A stretch of 64,000 nucleotides of DNA from assembly GCA_016806645.1 (NCBI GenBank), contig JACSYO010000427.1:2192001-2256000 (forward strand). Reading direction: 5' to 3'. The stretch is from Ophiodon elongatus. Its lineage: Eukaryota; Chordata; Actinopteri; Perciformes; Hexagrammidae. The notes under the pieces are model-generated. The model did no database searches. It was given only the letters and a program-made list of their open reading frames with translations, and was not told the DNA's origin. Below are positions 1 through 11,562 of the stretch, one piece after another; within the stretch, counting starts at the first letter, position 1; each line of letters starts with the position of its first letter. Made by a program: the position numbers and the translations under genes.

Positions 1-65
1 TGTCCGTGGATGTTTGTGTGTGTACGAATGTGTGTGCGCGTGCTGTGTTTCTCTCACTCTGGCAG
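1..65 (+). other. wnt7b: 3' end of wnt7b intron 1
   Basis: This is the tail of the intron before the second coding exon. It ends in a pyrimidine-rich stretch (tttctctcactctggcag) with the acceptor AG at 64-65. The GT-rich start of the window is low-complexity. Exon 1, with the signal peptide, lies upstream and is not present. Open frames that begin with ATG at 6, 10 or 14 start inside this intron and are not real starts. Confidence 0.9.
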
Positions 66-292
66 GGCCCTGTCCTCGGTGGTGGCTCTGGGTGCCAACA
101 TCATCTGCAACAAGATTCCCGGGCTGGCACCTCGCCAGCGGGCCATCTGCCAGAGCCGCCCGGACGCCATCATCGTCGTGGGCGAAGGCGCCCAGATGGG
201 CATCAATGAGTGCCAGTACCAGTTCCGATATGGACGCTGGAACTGTTCGGCGCTGGGAGAAAGGACAGTCTTCGGTCAGGAGCTGCGAGTAG
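66..292 (+). CDS. wnt7b: wnt7b, coding exon 2 (Wnt ligand, N-terminal part)
   Basis: Wnt7b is a secreted, lipid-modified signalling glycoprotein that acts through Frizzled and LRP5/6. Wnt7a and Wnt7b also signal through RECK and GPR124 in brain vessel growth. This 227-bp exon starts with one base completing a split codon, then encodes ALSSVVALGANIICNKIPGL and onward to GQELRV (residues 25-99 by mammalian numbering), and ends with the first base of Gly100. It carries four cysteines and the N-glycosylation site Asn83 (WNCSAL). The choices ALSS, INECQYQF and GQELRV match Wnt7b rather than Wnt7a (FSS, LDECQFQF, GKELKV). The acceptor AG is at 64-65 and the donor GT at 293-294 (gtcagt, with C at +3). 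I cannot tell which teleost duplicate (wnt7ba or wnt7bb) this is. The frame stays open past the donor to 405, but that extension has no Wnt similarity. Confidence 0.97.
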
Positions 293-3200
293 GTCAGTCT
301 GGGTTCTATCACAAATGGGAAAAGGCACATTGGACGCTTGTGTTTGCATTTGTGTACGTGTGCTCCTGCATGGCTGTCTTTGTGAGAACTTCTTTGAAGT
401 TTTAGCTGTTGGAGTGAGGATATTTCTGGCAGTATTCACTTATTTAATTAGCCGTTAGTTAGAACTAGAATTCAATTTAGGTTTGTGCGCATTCAAAGGT
501 TAGTTCTGAGTTAATTATTTGAATTAGAGAGGAATGGCACAAAATAAGCGGAAATAGTTAAGATCATAATATCAAATAGACATTAATGCAGGACCCGTCA
601 CATTGTACTTTAGTGTTGCAAATTTTCAGACAAATTTGAAATAAAAAAAATCAACATGCAACAAACTCAGAGTTAATGGATCCCAAATATCCCAGAAAAC
701 TGTCATTCTGAAATAAAGGTACATGCATCTAAAATAATGTTTTTGATTTTACATTCAAAAACATTAACATTTGGTGTTGCATGACTTGTATTTGAATACA
801 TCTTCAGTTTGAGCGAAACAGGCTACAAACTGGAACAAACTGACACCAGCATATAAACACTTTATGAGAAATTGTTATATGGAATCATGTTTTTTTTCAA
901 CTTTGAAGCTGCATAAGTGGTAATTTTAGGGGAATATCAAGATTCATGAGGTTAATGCTTGGAATGTTGTGTAAGGGATAAGATCATTGCTTGAAATAAG
1001 GGATATTAGTAGTGACAGATATTCTCAAGTGTGCGTTGTTCACAGCCGATCATAACGTGAATACACTGAAAACACATGAAGGACATGGATTACAACTTGG
1101 ATGTTGTGTGTGTGCGCAATTTAAAGCATTGATCAGAGACATCTTAGAACTGCATGTGATCACTGATCACTGCACGATTATAATGACAATGATAACGCCA
1201 GTGACCTTCCCTCTGAAGAGGGAACAGAAATTACATTATGCATGTTTCAAGCCATCCTATTTCCTCAGTTCTATGAAACAGTACGAGAGGAGTATCAAAA
1301 ATGTGGTGCCAGCCCCCGACCCTCTGAGCCCCATGAAATATGGCTCTTCACAAGCCAAAACCAAGCTGCACACATCACACAGTCAAAACTCAAACCAGTA
1401 ACACACAGTCTCTTTGACTCTCTATTGTATAACCATTCATGTTGGCATTGCTCAAGAGAACTTCATATATTCCAGCCCATCTTAGTTGTCCTCCTCTCAA
1501 TTGACAATGTTGTATTTCTCCAGTGCGCTCTGGTTTCTGTTGATGTAGGTTCTGCAATGAGACCGTTGGTTAGCAGCAGGCCGACCATTGCTGGCCATGC
1601 CAAAGTTATGGAAAAGCTACCGACAGGCACTGGAGGCCTAATGGGGAAAACGTATGGTTGAAAAATGATATTGCAAATAAGGAGACAACTAATGGTGTTA
1701 TTGCAGAGAGCGCTTGTTGAACCAAAATAGATGGACACATCTGTTGTTAATTGGGCTAAATTGGTTGTGTCCATGCCTGGCTGTGCACATACAGTACATG
1801 CAGACAAACATTTACATTTACGATGCTTTTGTTTGAGAGACTTGGCTCTCCGCAAACCTCTTTTGCGTCGCTTTTGTTTTACAGGGACTTTTATATATTT
1901 CCTTTCATTTAGGAGATGCTTTGTTGCCATTACGTTGCGGTCGGGCTGTGCATTTAATCCAGTGGCTCTGTTAACAATCACTCCTCTTAAGGAGTAGCTG
2001 AATTAGCTCCGGCTCGCTCTCCAAAACCATTTTTTTTCCTTTGTTGTGAATGTGGCGCTTTCTTTTTGTAATGGGGCTTATGTTGTTTTCTTCAACACTC
2101 AACATCCCCTTTCCTCCTCCTTTTGGTCTGTTTTTTTTAATGCCCTTTTGAAGGGCGTAGAGACTTCAGAATGATATTAGGCACCGGTTCACCAGAAGCA
2201 TCTGTGTGTCTCCTGTGTATTTTTGTAGGACTGATGTTTGTGTTTTTACATATTATACTGTTAAGCAAAGTACTTTGTATGATAAAAGTCTACACTTAGG
2301 AATTCTAATTCACATAGTTCTTGTTCTCTGATGGGGTTTGTAAGCATTGTCACTCATCTTTGTGTATATTAGAGGTCATTCAATCCAACTTTTCATCAGT
2401 GATGCGATATCCGACATCCCATAATGGCGTCATCTGAATTTCATGCCCGCCTTCGCTCTTCTTGTTTGGCTTCCATAGTCCTTCTAGACAAATACATGCT
2501 TCATGAGCCGGCGCTGAGCACATGACTGTCTGGTCAGAGAGTGATGACTACTGGGCCTTCCATGATTGTCCAATAATGATGGGACTTTGTGGCCTTCTCA
2601 AAAAAGTATTCCAACGATGACGTCGTCTTGTAGACCAGTGTGGAACTTGATTTCGGTCATGGGTTCCCATGACAAATTCACATTATTGATTAGGGTTTTT
2701 GTTGAATAAAGAAAAGAACCACAGAGCGAACAACAGACTTATTTTTTTCTTCTCCATGATAATCATGACAAATCTGCCCGTGATATACTGCAAACAGAAA
2801 GTTAAACTCTAGAGATGGTTGTGAAATGATTTGATGTTTATTTGATCAATCGAGAGAACACCGACAGAGATCATGGCTCCATGTGTGTGTCATTGGGACC
2901 CTGTGATCTCACTCACAGTAACTTTGATCTTGATAGTTTGTAAAAACTGTCACAGGGCTTCAGACACGCCTAGTTCTTCCTCTCGCCTTCAAGTGAATAG
3001 ATTTACTCTATACAACGGGGGCACAAGGGAGAAAGTGTTGCATCGTTGGTGCCTTTTGACAGTGTTGGCTTATTATGTGGAACCCATAGCTGTACTGAGG
3101 CGCACACAGCAGCTCTTTGTCCGTCGGGTCGGTAAACGCGTCTAAACAGAGGCTCTAGTTTTGTGATCGTGATGCGGGTTCATGTTTTTTGAAGATAACA

Positions 3201-3328
3201 CAAAAGAGCTTCAAGTGCTAAAAGCATCAACAACTGTAGAAAAGCAAACAAAGTGAGTTCAAGTGCATGTTTTACATTTTAATGATATTTCTGTCAGCGA
3301 ATGCACTGGCAAGTGACTGATCAATTCA

Positions 3329-3355
<27 letters not shown>
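3329..3355. repeat. (CA)n microsatellite
   Basis: An uninterrupted run of about 13 AC units within intron 2. Confidence 0.95.
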
Positions 3356-3359
<4 letters not shown>

Positions 3360-5339
3360 ATGTATTGTTTAATAAATGTGTTTTTGATAAACTGTGGTGA
3401 AAAGCAAGACAAAAGTTCAGGGATGAAAAAATAAATTCACTCACTGACTGGAACATTAGCTGCACAGAAAATTAAGCTGTATTGAATCGACTTGAAGTGA
3501 ATTGAGAATTCCTCTCACCACTGGCCAATGCGTCATTCAGGAGACATGAAAGATGACAAATTCAGTCTGAGCTTGTTTTCAACTGGCACATGTATTTTAA
3601 TGTTACCTGATGAGTGAGTTATGAGTTTGTTGTTTGACATTTTAAGTAGTTGAAACAGGATTTAATCAGCTTCATTGGAAGGGGAAAACAGACAACTGAA
3701 ACGCTTAACACTTAATTTTTATGGGCTGCCTAGATCAGAAAACATGTAATTCAACAAGCCCTCCCTTAAAAGAGACTTATGGGTATTAGATATATGTTGC
3801 ACTATTAAAACCAGCCTTATGTCAGCTGTGCCAACCTACCATCAGTTGCTGACCAGAAATGATAATTGAAGTGTGCCGGCTATTCCACTTGACTTTCTGC
3901 AGTGATCTATAGTAGATCAGTCTTGTTTTAAACTGCACAGAATATTGTCTGGTTATCTGGAGAGTGGCAGTGTCCCTGAATGTGCTCATATGAACTGCAT
4001 GTTTTTTGTGTTATTGTCGCAGCAGGGGTGAAGTTATCGGGTTTTGCCCCCTGGAGCCTAAATCCTGTGTGAAATAAAAGTAGAATATTGTGACCCTAGT
4101 TTTGATATATATCACACTGCAGTGATATACATACTTCTTATCTGCAGTTCCTTAAATGATGGCTGTATTAGCCTCAGTCATTCACAGTATTACTACTTCA
4201 CCAATAATTGATGTTTAAGCCTTTTCCTCTCAGTATATAGTTATTTTGTTGGCATGGAGAGACGTAATTGTAAAAGGTTGAACTCTGTGGCTGTTCTCCC
4301 TAAACTTGAGGTTGGCTTTTGCGTCTTGAGGCATCTTGGGACGAAGCTCTCCACTGCTGTAGGTGGGAAGGCTGTTGGTTGGGATCTGACAGTGCTCGTT
4401 CAGTTTAGCAGTGTCCCACTAGGTCATCGTGGGAGACCACAGAAGCCACAGCTACTGCAGAGCTCCGCTGCCAAAAGTGGGCGATTTAGCGTTTTCTCTC
4501 AACACCTTACTGTCAAACTGCCATCCGCTGGCGCGCGGCATTCCCAGTTGTGATAGTTTCCAGTGTTTGTTGCTCGCGATTGAAGATGTAACCATGTTTT
4601 CTGATCATGTCTGTCTGCATTATGGAATTCTCTCGCATGGCATATGAAATCATGGAATACACCCCTTCAGCAAAATGTTCCAATCCCTTCTCCGAATCTG
4701 CAAATTCCCACATCATCATAATCAAGTGCAGGGGAAAAGATATTCCCGTTCCGCTCCCATTTAAGTTTTTCATTCAAATCCCCCAAATTATGAACACTAA
4801 ACCTTTCCCCCCGCTCTGTGATCCAGTCTTAGTTTTGGACTGGAGGGAGGAGATGTCGGCATTTCTTCAAGAACTGAAGATCAGCCGACCGCAAGTCTAA
4901 TGCATTCTCTCTGTGCTGCCGGCTCTTGGAGGCAGTCTTTCTGTTCTGGAGCTTCTCCATGGTATTACATTTGCTTTCCAAGACAGCACACATTAATAGT
5001 TGGGTTATTGAGCATTACAGAGCCTGCGATATCTTCATTCAGCAGAGGTGATTCAGTTTCAAACGGTGGTCATTTGATATTTATTTCACTCTCTTACTGT
5101 AAACAGAAAAAAAGTGTATTCAGCTCAGTAGATGGCTTCTTCTGGCACCTTCTCCGTGGCCTGACGCTCTGATGAACACAAGACTTGAAGGGTAGATGGA
5201 TTGATGGAAAAATGAAAGCATCCCCATTCTTGTTGCGGGTCTATCCCTCGGCAGCTTCTCCGTTTTTTTCTCTAATTGACAAATCGGAGAACAACACCAT
5301 AAACTTGCAGGGAGATTTGAAACTGGCAATTTAAATGCT

Positions 5340-5690
5340 CCTCTGTCTCCTCCGCAAAGGCAGATTCAGCGGTCCTCGCCATGTGCCCCGCTACGGTGTT
5401 GGCATGAGCTGGTACTTTCAGTCGGTCACAAATGTGGAATGAATTATCCTGTGCTAACAGAAATGGGTGTTATTGAGTGGCTTGTTGCAGTCTATCAAGA
5501 AGTAATAATGAAATTAGAGACAAATCCGTCAGCGAGTCAGGAGGAAAGGAGGGGGCTCCGGGATAAGAATGGCAAACGTGGTCAATCCTCCAATCATAAT
5601 CCTTGGCCTGCTTTCTGGATGAATCATTCTATTTTAAATATTTCTGTCAGAGACTGATCCCAGGGCTGTGATTTGTTGATGCCGTTTTAT
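5340..5690. promoter_or_regulatory. Candidate intronic conserved element (unproven)
   Basis: This non-repetitive stretch in intron 2 has retained CpGs, mixed base composition and no coding signal. It includes ATTA/TAAT-rich sequence such as the stretch around 5500 (gaagtaataatgaaatta). It resembles the texture of conserved enhancers in developmental genes, but conservation cannot be seen from one sequence. Confidence 0.2.
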
Positions 5691-6578
5691 TATGCGTATT
5701 TAAGTGTGTTCACCCACGCGTGAAGTGCATCGAAAGCCCCATGTGGTTTCTGTTACACATCTCACATAATAAGTTGACGTGTCTCGGATCCAGCCAGTGA
5801 TCTTTGCCCCATACCTCAACTTTTACACATGAACAGTATTACGCTGTTGGTGCTTTATTTTTCTGTTACATTTAGTCTATTGCACGACTCAGGTTGTGGT
5901 AATCAAATCCGCTATAACTGTATATTTGTGTATTTATGTTTTGACTTGACATAAAAAAAGCATCTACCATCAAACATTCCTTCGGTTAACCACCTGTAAT
6001 AGATATGGCCTTCACTTAAAAGACCTGCTTATGAACACCTTACAGCTCTGTTCAAATTGAAATGCACTTGATGTTGGCGATTAGGGCTTGAAAATGGACA
6101 CCTTTCAACGGCTACACTCAGCATCAAAGGCCAACTCTGGCCCTCTTGTCATAAAAAGACCAGCTCTTGTTACTCTCTGTTTGACTTTCCAGCCTGTTTG
6201 TCACCGTCGTGATTCATGCTTTTCATGCTGAAAGAGGTTTCTTGTTGTCCCGGCAGTGAAATATAACAAAAGTTCAATCATCCTGCCTCGGGCCCATTGC
6301 ACAAGAATAGATGCAGCACTTGAGCAGGTGAGCCTTTTTGTTGCAGTGGAAATACAGAAGTGTTTTTATTTTTATTTTTCAGTAGCGCCCAAAAAACAGA
6401 ATTTAACTGTTGTTTGAAAAACACCAGACCAACGTGCTGATGTAGAATTGAAGGCAAGGCATTGTTTTATTAATGCTACTTTGAAACAAAAAGGCTTTTC
6501 AGAAAAGATGCAAGGAAAAGTCTGTTTTGCTCTGTGACCTACATCATGCCTCTCTTCCCTTTTGCTTTCTCTTCAGTT

Positions 6579-6580
<2 letters not shown>

Positions 6581-6619
<39 letters not shown>
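6581..6619. repeat. (CT)n microsatellite
   Basis: A pure CT run of 39 bp in intron 2, with all pyrimidines on the + strand. Confidence 0.95.
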
Positions 6620-6624
<5 letters not shown>

Positions 6625-8196
6625 CCTCACTGAGTTGTTGCCCCAAGCTGTGCATCATTACTAGAAACTCTGAGAACGGGGAAACTGGATACGAAATGTC
6701 TACGTGAGTAGTTACCAAAACAAATTCAAGTATGATAAAATATGGAGGTTGAGACTTAAGGGAGGAGAATATAGGTTGTGGACATGTCTGCATTCCCCCA
6801 TCCTCCTTTGTAGTATCATCTCCCAGCCAGTCACTCACTCCCTCCTCCATCGATCTCCCCTTGGACGCTCAGCTCAGAGTGAGGTGAAGGTAGCGGGCGA
6901 TCCACCTGCCAGGACTTCGTGGCTGCAGGGGTCAAACCAGCGTCTAGTCAGATAAAAGGATGTTTAAGTCAGCAGGTTCATTGAAAACCACTTGTGTGGA
7001 AAGAACTCCCGGACAGGCACGTACTTGATCGGGAGCTGGAGATGCAGGACTCCCTTCGAGCAGAGCTCCCTCTCAGAGGAGGGGGAAAGGTCACTGCATA
7101 CAGACATAACTCAGGGCTGAGGTTGTTTCTTTGTATCCCCAGTTTAAACAGTGGAGGAGGATAAGTGCACAGAGGATGTGGTTGATAGAAGTTTTGGGGA
7201 TTTTGGTTGAGAGTTTTGCATTGCGTACCCACTTTGAAAAAGCTGAAGTTGATTGAATGTTTTTGGATGCAGTGTGTCAGAGACGACAGATGCACTGGGT
7301 TTTCGCTTTTTATGAACTTCCACAAAATAAAATCTCGGCACAGTGTTTTTATCTCCCCACACTCTTGAATCAAAAAACGGTCGATGAGAATCATTGTTGT
7401 GTCAACCCAATTTTGCAGAACAGTTCTGAAGACAGCTCTTTGGCATTTCAGACCTCCTCGACTAATGCTATATAACAGGAGACAATGGTCCCACAGCAGC
7501 TTTCATAGGAAAATAATTGTTACAATGATTTGATACATAAAAAATTAAAATACATATGATCAAGTGGAATATATATAAAAAAAAGTACAGTGGCAGTCAT
7601 ATTACGATCCTCACATTTTATTTATTGTTGGAGGCTTGAATTAGCCATACGTTTGCTTTTTCCCCCAGCATTTCTCCTCTCATACGCTGAACTACCAGCT
7701 CCTGGTTCGAGGACAACAAAATACTTGCAGATTATAAACGCATTGGCGGAGCTCCTTCCCCTTCTCGGAATCAGTTGATGGTCATTTGTGGTGAAATCAT
7801 ATCCCGGCAGAATGCAAGTACAACATCACAGTCCAACCTAAGGCTAATAATGAACGGACGAGGTAATCTATTCAAATGGCCATGTGGTTCCCCCCGTGCT
7901 TTGTTTCCTCATTTTGACAAAGTAAAAGGAAATGCAAGTTGAAATATTAATTTCGACCAGCTGAACTTTCTTCAACAAACTCCTTTCAAATCGTGTGATG
8001 CCGTCTTAAAAATGGACATTCGAGTTAAAAGTCAACTACATGATAAACATTCTTTCTTTGAAAGCAGTCGTACAGTGTAACTGTAGCCATCTACACTGTC
8101 AAGCCCATGCTTATTCAACATTTAGAGGAGAGAGAATTAATCTATTATCCCAATGGATTCATTTGCTTCCCGTATATATATATTTAGCTTTTTAAA

Positions 8197-8221
8197 GAAA
8201 GCCTCTCTCTCTCATATATAC

Positions 8222-8304
<83 letters not shown>

Positions 8305-8307
8305 ATA

Positions 8308-8351
<44 letters not shown>

Positions 8352-8380
8352 AATATATATAAAGTCGAGAGAGAGGCTTC
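8197..8380. repeat. Long (TA)n array bracketed by inverted CT/AG arms
   Basis: About 145 bp of almost pure TA, with a few CA, TG and AA interruptions, lies between 13-bp perfect inverted arms: aagcctctctctc at 8199-8211 and gagagagaggctt at 8367-8379. The whole block can fold into one long hairpin or cruciform. Short open frames on both strands here (runs of Tyr-Ile) are artefacts of the repeat. Confidence 0.93.
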
Positions 8381-9305
8381 ACAGTTAAATTCTTCCTTGA
8401 AAAAACTACGACGTTACCCTGTTTGACATATGAGCTTAGTGAGTTGGCTATGAGTGTTATACCCAGGACTAGTGTAATAAAGACAGTCGAAGACTCATTC
8501 TTCAAAACTGGGTTTTTTTCAAGAGCACACAATTGGGTACTTTGACACTGGTGAACTCTCCTAAAGAACCATCAATCATCTCACTGCCGCCAAGGTTTTT
8601 CCCTTTGTGGGATTAGTTTCTTGTTGGTTGTACACCCTTCAGGCACATTGTGGTTATCGCCTCAGATATGTAATCTTTCCCCTTATTCTGTTATCCCATA
8701 AAGATAAAAAATAAAGATGTTGTCACTATCGTAAAAGGATGCTATATTTCAAATATCTCTAATGCATTGGAGTGCCAAGCGACCAGCAAAACTGCGGATT
8801 CACTCGCAGGCAGCCAAGTACTTGATGCTATGCGGATAACAGCGTTGAAATGATGCGTGCATTGTGTTATGGTGGAACGGTGGTGGATAAAAGGCCTATT
8901 TTTCAGCCCGTCATCATGTGGGTAGCCGTAATCCTCTCTGCCCTCCTCTTTCTGAGTCCAGAGAAAACAGAGCAGTCGTATAAATGTGTGTGTGTGAGTG
9001 TGTCCCAATGTGTAGGATGTTTTCCCCTTAACTTTTATCAGATAAGGGAGTCTGATGTGTTGCTGTTCTGCAGTGTGTGGGCTGTGGTCATCAGGGCTTG
9101 GTAAAGGTCATCTCTTACTCTTTTTCTCCCAATTTTTCGCCTCACATCCCCTGCCCACAACATGTGTCTGTATCTAGGGTGGGGCCTCTCGTCCTACGCG
9201 ACCAAGCAGTGCTATCATCGCCAGGCCCCTTGTTCATTCATCAGCTCTGCCTCTGTCTCAGACTGTGTGGGTGTGTCGGGAGCTGGGGTCCCTCTCCTTT
9301 CCCTC

Positions 9306-9309
<4 letters not shown>

Positions 9310-9358
<49 letters not shown>
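9310..9358. repeat. (CT)n microsatellite
   Basis: A 49-bp pure polypyrimidine CT run in intron 2. It is followed by a GC-rich stretch with repeated ccctgg units (about 9404-9425). Confidence 0.95.
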
Positions 9359-9360
<2 letters not shown>

Positions 9361-9434
9361 GCCCACCCACCGTCTGTCTGCTGACGTGGCCTGGGGTCGT
9401 CCCGGGCCCTGGCCCTGGCCCTGGTCCTCGGGCC

Positions 9435-9436
<2 letters not shown>

Positions 9437-9474
<38 letters not shown>

Positions 9475-9487
9475 CGTATGTGTGTGT
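9437..9487. repeat. (TG)n with CGCGCACG core, alternating pyrimidine-purine tract
   Basis: A run of 16 TG units passes directly into cgcgcacgtatgtgtgtgt without breaking strict pyrimidine-purine alternation for 51 bp. Such tracts are classic Z-DNA formers under negative supercoiling. It lies 78 bp after a polypyrimidine CT array. Confidence 0.93.
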
Positions 9488-11500
9488 CATTCGCCCCTCC
9501 CCGCATCGCTGTGTTATCGGTGGGATCTGCGTCTGTCTGTGTCTGCCAGTGCCGCTAGACGCAGGAGGAAACAGGATGCGAGAGGATCAACTGTAATCTC
9601 ACAGTGCGCTTTGTTCCACACAATCCCAGGCCGATCACTGTATTCTCTACACGCAGGGCCGCCACTGGACATTTACATGTGCCAACAATCACACCGCTAC
9701 TGGCCCACTTAGGTGAGAGCTCAGAGAGAGCGAGAGTTAGTGGGTTCGAGGCAGAGAGACACTGGTGGGAGGGAGAGGATGTTAAGAGACCTGGAGCTTT
9801 ATTTGAGGGTTTGATGACTATCAACGACTATGGAAACGTTAGGTCTGAAAGTTTCTTTTGTAATGAGAAAGGAAACATGTCATCAGTGGCATATTTGACT
9901 CGCTGATTATAGTGATGATGATAATGATATCCTCGATAATATGATGTGGGATTGATTTATATCTCAGTAAATATGTTTCCATCGAAGATGAAACAAAGTC
10001 CAAAGGGATTGAAATTGAGGAAAATCCTCAACTCTGTCCTCAAATGAACTTGATGATTACCGTGTGCAGCACATACAGGCCTACGTTTCCAGATCTGAGC
10101 AGGTGAGGTCCTGATTTCGGTCTCATTATTAGGATGAAAGGGTAGGAAGAAGGATTTGTGCCTGTTTTAGCAAGTCTCGGTATTCAGTGAAAAAGCTTTA
10201 TCTCCACCTCAGGGAGATCAGGGAAGAAAAAGGATGCTTTTCAGATGTTTTCTGCCAGCCCAATTTTCTATGCCTGGGAGGCAGCTTACTTAGATTCTCA
10301 GCATTTAATACCGGCAATGTTAAATACCCTCATAATTGTTTTAGCTTTACTGCTCAAAGCCCTCCTTATTATATGAATAAAAACTCGGGACCCTACAGTA
10401 AGCGGCTGTGCCAAAGCGTGTCACTTCCCCAGCTCCATGATGTGAGTACACTGAGACTGTGGAGCCTAGTTCTGGTAAAACAATATTATTTTATTGTACA
10501 GGAACACGGCTGTGCTAATTCCTCAAGCTGCAAACCTCACGGACCACAACTTTGTCTATAATTTGCTGGGAGCATATGTTCATAGCAACGGTACATAAAG
10601 CGGAACGGAAAACAGTAGTAGAGAGCGCATTAGTCAGTTCAGTGATTGGTATACAAAGCGAGGGGTTTTCCTCCAACTTTCTTCCCCTTCCATGGGGCCC
10701 TGGAGACACAGTTTTCAGCGCCGGCAAGGCATTGGCTAGAGCTTGTTTTCAGTGTGTTGGGTGTTATAACATTATCGTACATGTACTTTGTGGAAAATTT
10801 GCTTTTTTAACAGTGCGTGCATTAACTTTAACATACCATTTGTGCTAACACAATGCCAAAAAGTATCTCAGATTTCTATTTGATTCACTCTTTTGCTGAA
10901 GTTTTGAATTGTATCACCCTGTATAGGTTTTGCTTTTGAGTAGAGACTTTCTTGGCTTTAGGATTTTCACATTATTTGGAGAGTGGAAGTGCAGCAAGGC
11001 AAATACAGCAGCGTGGAATAAGTAGAAAAAACTTTAACAGGATTTAGTACGTAGTCAGTGAACCTACATGCGGCTCCAGAATTTACTTTTGTTATCTCCC
11101 TGTCCACCTTAAAAATATAGTTGGTGGGCAATTGAGGAGAACTGCTGGGTCCTCTGGATGAGTCCTGTCCTCTTTGTAATATACTGTGAGTCAACATCAC
11201 CACAAGTGTAGAGACCCCTGGCCACCAGCAGGTGACACTTTCCCCTTTGTTCACTTTAGTGCCATTTGTCCGTGACAGGATGTCCTTGTGCTTAATGGAT
11301 ATGAAGCTCCAAAACTCCTGTGTATCGTTGTGTTTTTGAGATGTAATTTCTTATGCAATCCAGTCCTCCTCTGTCCCCGGGGGTGTGAGTGCATGTCCGG
11401 GATGAGGGGGCCTTTAAAAAGCTTTTCCCTTCACTGCTCCACCAACAGGCTTGGCTTGTGTGGAGAGGCCATTCAACTGCACTGCTGGGCTCTGCCGGTC

Positions 11501-11505
<5 letters not shown>

Positions 11506-11559
<54 letters not shown>
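11506..11559. repeat. (GT)n microsatellite
   Basis: A pure GT run of 54 bp in intron 2. Confidence 0.95.

Positions 11560-11562
<3 letters not shown>

Noticed and set aside
10..405. A 131-codon open frame with its own ATG that covers wnt7b exon 2
   Set aside because: Its start and end lie in introns 1 and 2. Only 66-292 has Wnt similarity, and both edges have proper splice signals.
8153..8532. Open frames rich in Tyr-Ile on both strands
   Set aside because: They translate the TA microsatellite.
9077..9712. A 211-codon open frame in intron 2
   Set aside because: Its middle is translated CT and GT repeat (Ser-Leu and Cys-Val runs). There is no domain and it lies within an intron.
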